Shown here in pieces: positions 61,406 through 64,000 of a stretch of 64,000 bases of DNA. The translations under genes were made by a program, and so were the position numbers. The notes under the pieces were generated by a model that made no database searches, was not told the origin of the DNA, and was given only the letters and a program-made list of their open reading frames with translations. Source of the stretch: Aphanothece sacrum FPU1 (GTDB lineage Bacteria; Cyanobacteriota; Cyanobacteriia; Cyanobacteriales; Microcystaceae); contig NZ_BDQK01000002.1 in the NCBI RefSeq assembly GCF_003864295.1, positions 45,298 to 109,297 on the forward strand, read 5' to 3'. Position 1 is the first letter of the stretch. Every line of letters starts with the position of its first letter.

Positions 61406-61504
61406 ATCACGACAGTGCCACAGTGTTAGCAATTCGGACAGAAGAAGCCTTTTTGGGTCGTCATCCCCCTCCCTAAAAAAATATATTTCCTCTTAACTTT
61501 TAAG

Positions 61505-61935
61505 TCAAATTATAACATTTTGACCCACACGTAAGAACAGTGGCCAATTAATTGTCATAATTTGGGTTGTCAATGACCACTTATTTGAGATCTCTGTCAT
61601 TAAAGTTAATAAATTATCCTCACCATGAATTTTTATGTATTTTTGGGTGGCTGACCAAGTAGTGAAGTAACCAATTAATTGCTTTACTGTCCAATCATGA
61701 GTCATAGAATAATTTGGAGTAGGGATATCACTAAAAGGAAAAGAAATGGTTTGATATTGAGTATCGATGAGTTGTCTTTCTGGAGGCCAACAGGATTCTA
61801 TCTGATCATAAAACTCCTGTAAAGCAACATTTAAGGAATCAGAAGCATGGGGAATTTCTAATAATCCATAACACCAGATAGCAATAATTCCTTTAGGTTT
61901 AAGAACTCGTTTAACTTCCCTGTAGAAGCTTTTAC
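61505..61935 (-). pseudogene. SAM methyltransferase, 5' end removed by an IS
   Basis: The frame KSFYREVKRVLKPKGIIAIWCYGL...PPERQLIDTQYQTISFPFSDI is the C-terminal half of a class I methyltransferase (post-motif III onward). The SAM-binding N-terminus is absent; upstream lies the IS110 element, whose end supplies the first ten residues of the open frame (to 61960). No matching N-terminal half is found beyond the IS, so sequence was lost. Confidence 0.75.
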
Positions 61936-61943
61936 CTCTTAAC

Positions 61944-61980
61944 AATAAACCCCTGGACACACTAAGTCTAGGGGTTTATT
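61944..61980 (-). terminator. Hairpin downstream of the IS110 transposase
   Basis: AATAAACCCCT / AGGGGTTTATT arms with partly paired CTGGAC...GTCTAG inside. Followed by AT-rich DNA on the minus strand. Confidence 0.6.
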
Positions 61981-61990
61981 ATTTAAGACA

Positions 61991-63181
61991 TTAAGTGCAT
62001 AACTCCAAGACTAAATGATCGAACAGCATCCGAACGCCTTTAGATGCTGTTTTTAGTCTTAACAACCTGATGGGTGTTCCTTTCCTTTGCGGGTCGTGCA
62101 TCCACTCATAAAGGTCTTTTAAGACATCATTATTCCTTCTTCCTTTTGTGGTTTCAACTCTAGTAAATATCCATTGCCACAACGTCTTACGGCACAAGTC
62201 AGAACCAAACCTAACCTTTTTTTCTTGCTTCTTGCCGCTTGATGACTCAGTAGGCGCAACCCCTAACATTTTCTCAAATCTACGTCTTGATAAATACCTT
62301 TTAGTGTATTTATTCTTGCTGCGTTTGGTCGCTGGTTTAAAGACTACAATCGGCTTGTTATCTTCATCTAAGAAATTCTCAAACGGATAAATCTGACTGA
62401 TTAAAATTGCTTGTTGTCTTTTTCCAAATCCAAACTTAATTAACACTTTTAGATAAGGTTTAAACCGTTCATGCTGCATTAATTCGGTTAACTCTTGCTC
62501 TATCTCAATTTCTTCTGATTGAAGGTCAATTAATCGTTTAGCGTGCTTTCTGACCGTATCAGTTAACCCTAACCCTATCGTCTTTTCGTATAAGTTATCG
62601 TACCGTTTCCAAGGTCTTAAACCCGCGAGCCATCGATAGAAAATAGGCACAGTATAACCGCTACGACGGATAGCTTGATGGCTAATTTCTGGGAATTGCC
62701 ATGATAAATCTTGACGCATTCGATTGATAATCGGATTTTGTACCCGATTAAGATGCTCAAGTCTTAAACTTAATTCCCTAACTCGTTGAGTGACTTTATC
62801 TCGAATGATCAAGAATTTTTTAGGACGATCAATGTTACTTAATCCATAATGCGCGAGGGCAAAACTATCTGTCTCATCTTCCTTATCGGGTAAACCCAGA
62901 TGATCTCGATGAGTCGCTAGGGCATTATGTCCTATAAGTCTAACCTCAATGCCGTGATCAATCAAAACCGTTGACCATATTTTAGAGTAATTAACTCCTG
63001 TAGGTTCTAAGACCGCGATATCTGGCTTGAGTGCGAGTAACGCTTTAACATCGGAGGAATTAGCCTCAAAATGATGATAAAGACTTCGATCTATATAAAA
63101 TTGTCTAGGTTCGTTCGGCAGCACGTCAAGTAGACAACAGACTGCCGTTCCGTTGCCGATGTCCATACCAACGACTCTCAT
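61991..63181 (-). CDS. IS110-family DEDD transposase
   Basis: About 396 aa from ATG 63181 (MRVVGMDIGNG), preferred over a frame start at 63241. N-terminal DEDD RuvC-like domain: GMDIGNGTAVCC, VLEPTGVNY, LPDKEDETDSFALA. C-terminal Tnp_IS110-like part: EKMLGVAPTESSSGKKQEKKVRFGSDLCRKTLWQWIFTRVETTKG, with the conserved Ser. These enzymes use a bridge RNA to choose donor and target DNA. Looks intact. Confidence 0.88.
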   Translation of the reverse strand: MRVVGMDIGNGTAVCCLLDVLPNEPRQFYIDRSLYHHFEANSSDVKALLALKPDIAVLEPTGVNYSKIWSTVLIDHGIEVRLIGHNALATHRDHLGLPDKEDETDSFALAHYGLSNIDRPKKFLIIRDKVTQRVRELSLRLEHLNRVQNPIINRMRQDLSWQFPEISHQAIRRSGYTVPIFYRWLAGLRPWKRYDNLYEKTIGLGLTDTVRKHAKRLIDLQSEEIEIEQELTELMQHERFKPYLKVLIKFGFGKRQQAILISQIYPFENFLDEDNKPIVVFKPATKRSKNKYTKRYLSRRRFEKMLGVAPTESSSGKKQEKKVRFGSDLCRKTLWQWIFTRVETTKGRRNNDVLKDLYEWMHDPQRKGTPIRLLRLKTASKGVRMLFDHLVLELCT

Positions 63182-63480
63182 AGTTTTAATCAGGTGATAG
63201 TGAATTTTCCAAACACCCCAAACCAAAAGCCGATGAATCACCCAAAAGCCCGAACAAAAAGTGAGCCTATTTCCCTGTTACAGCCGTTTTAGCTCAAGCA
63301 TGACTCAAGCTAACTGATTTGAGCATTCCGTTAAAACTGTCCGAGCCGACGAAGATGTAAAAGCCGAAGCCTGTTTCCTCCTTACAGCCCTAAAACAGTC
63401 CTAAACAGAAAGACGGGAAGGTTTGGAAGCTTCCCATGATGTCCCCAAAAGTTAGGGAACATTTCAACTGGTAGCTAACC
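63182..63480 (-). ncRNA. Candidate bridge RNA region of the IS110 element
   Basis: Non-coding ~300 bases 5' of the transposase, with several self-complementary stretches (for example GGGAAG...CTTCCC at 63417-63437). IS110 elements encode the bridge RNA in this place. No consensus could be checked; position only. Confidence 0.4.
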
Positions 63481-63575
63481 AGTCTCATCAGATGGGAGAG
63501 CGATCGCACTCAACTTTATCAGTAAGTTTGTCCCTAGTGAATTGTTTCAAATTGTAACAATCACTTAGTTAGTAA

Positions 63576-63803
63576 TTACTTATTGTTATTGATGTGAAAC
63601 TTCATCAATTGTTCAATAACAATTTGACGTTCTTTGTCAGAAAAGATGCGAGGGGAACCATTTCTTAATTTAAGTCGTATAAATTCCCCATCATCGTTAA
63701 CTTCTGCTATCTCAAAGGTGTTAATCATAGTGAAGCATTCCTTCTCTTTAACTGTGTAAGGAATTAGAACAAATTGAGGTATGGATAGATTAATATCAGT
63801 CAT
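63576..63803 (-). CDS. Small hypothetical protein
   Basis: 75 aa, ATG start. INTFEIAEVNDDGEFIRLKLRNGSPRIFSDKERQIVIEQLMKF has a good beta-then-helix look. No family recognised. Same direction as the IS and the partial gene upstream. Confidence 0.5.
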   Translation of the reverse strand: MTDINLSIPQFVLIPYTVKEKECFTMINTFEIAEVNDDGEFIRLKLRNGSPRIFSDKERQIVIEQLMKFHINNNK

Positions 63804-63857
63804 TTTGTGTTATCATCAAAATAGGTTTAAACAATTAAACGAAAGGACGTTTGAGTA

Positions 63858-63895
63858 TCCCTCACTGTAACTTGCAAAATTAATTCAGTGAGGGA
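63858..63895. terminator. Hairpin between two minus-strand genes
   Basis: TCCCTCACTG / CAGTGAGGGA with an 18-base loop, just after the stop of the partial gene at the right edge. Confidence 0.6.
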
Positions 63896-63899
63896 TTTA

Positions 63900-64000
63900 T
63901 TATTCCTTATGTCTCGTTAAATTCTTGGTTAAAGTACCCTTTTTAATCTCCTCATAGAAAGTTTTTAACTCCTCACAATTTTCGGTCAAAAATTCTGTAA
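63900..64000 (-). CDS. C-terminal end of an unidentified gene
   Basis: Open from the right edge to TAA at 63900: TEFLTENCEELKTFYEEIKK then GTLTKNLTRHKE. Protein-like, charged and helical. Too short to assign. Confidence 0.5.
   Translation of the reverse strand, partial: TEFLTENCEELKTFYEEIKKGTLTKNLTRHKE

Larger units (their letters stand above)
61940..63480 (-). mobile_element. IS110-family insertion sequence
   Basis: Contains the transposase gene (61991-63181), a 3' hairpin (61944-61980) and about 300 bases of structured non-coding DNA 5' of the transposase. Exact ends are not visible from inverted repeats, as usual for IS110; bounds are approximate. It truncates a methyltransferase gene on its left. 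Confidence 0.65.

Overview
The window is chromosomal DNA from a cyanobacterium. Photosystem I genes psaL and psaI, a PanC-CMK fusion, a TIC236/TamB-type giant protein, a GUN4-like protein, DUF3318 and DUF6679 proteins, the arsM-arsS pair and many GCGATCGC (HIP1) octamers all point that way. The low GC content, intein-split dnaB and heptamer repeats fit a unicellular Cyanothece/Crocosphaera-type genome; the exact genus is inference.

Layout. 1-3.5 kb: an anti-sigma kinase fragment and a STAS-sugar transferase fusion, two DUF3318 proteins. 3.5-8.2 kb: folB, a rhomboid protein, a DUF433/DUF5615 toxin-antitoxin pair, panC-cmk, rlpA. 8.8-16.1 kb: an ergothioneine/ovothiol-type pair (egtD and an OvoA-like sulfoxide synthase) around a cell-wall gene cut in two by an IscB/omega-RNA element, then a DnaJ-class protein. 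16.6-24.4 kb: tamB, a decayed ORF, psaL-psaI, hypC. 24.8-30.5 kb: a type I secretion set (PpiC isomerase, cNMP-binding ABC exporter, HlyD). 30.5-37.3 kb: a divergent sucC/sucD pair, dnaB with two inteins, a GT39-like protein. 37.3-42.9 kb, minus strand: hypF, a DUF1400 hydrolase, a secreted protein, a GUN4-like protein. 43-46.9 kb: arsenosugar operon arsM-arsS-TVP38-TVP38. 46.9-54.1 kb: an HPt protein, tRNA-Ala(CGC), purF, DUF6679, wecB, DUF29, cysS. 54.2-61 kb: an accessory region with an AAA ATPase and an apparent lipid-oxidation cluster. 61-64 kb: small genes, a truncated methyltransferase, an IS110-family element and a partial gene.

Two loci stand out. The first, at 55.7-61.0 kb, encodes a cytochrome P450 with three N-terminal trefoil-like repeats, an NTF2-like protein, a divergent lipoxygenase with a transthyretin-like N-terminus and a convergent class 3 lipase. 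Together they could release fatty acids from lipids, peroxidise them and convert the hydroperoxides, an oxylipin route of unusual architecture. The second, at 10,881-12,474, is an IscB element whose removal rejoins a lysozyme/peptidoglycan-binding/YkuD-like gene exactly in frame, giving its target site and candidate TAM. Also notable are the STAS-sugar transferase fusion, the SucCD pair without its catalytic His, and the same heptamer leader placed right before two unrelated start codons.
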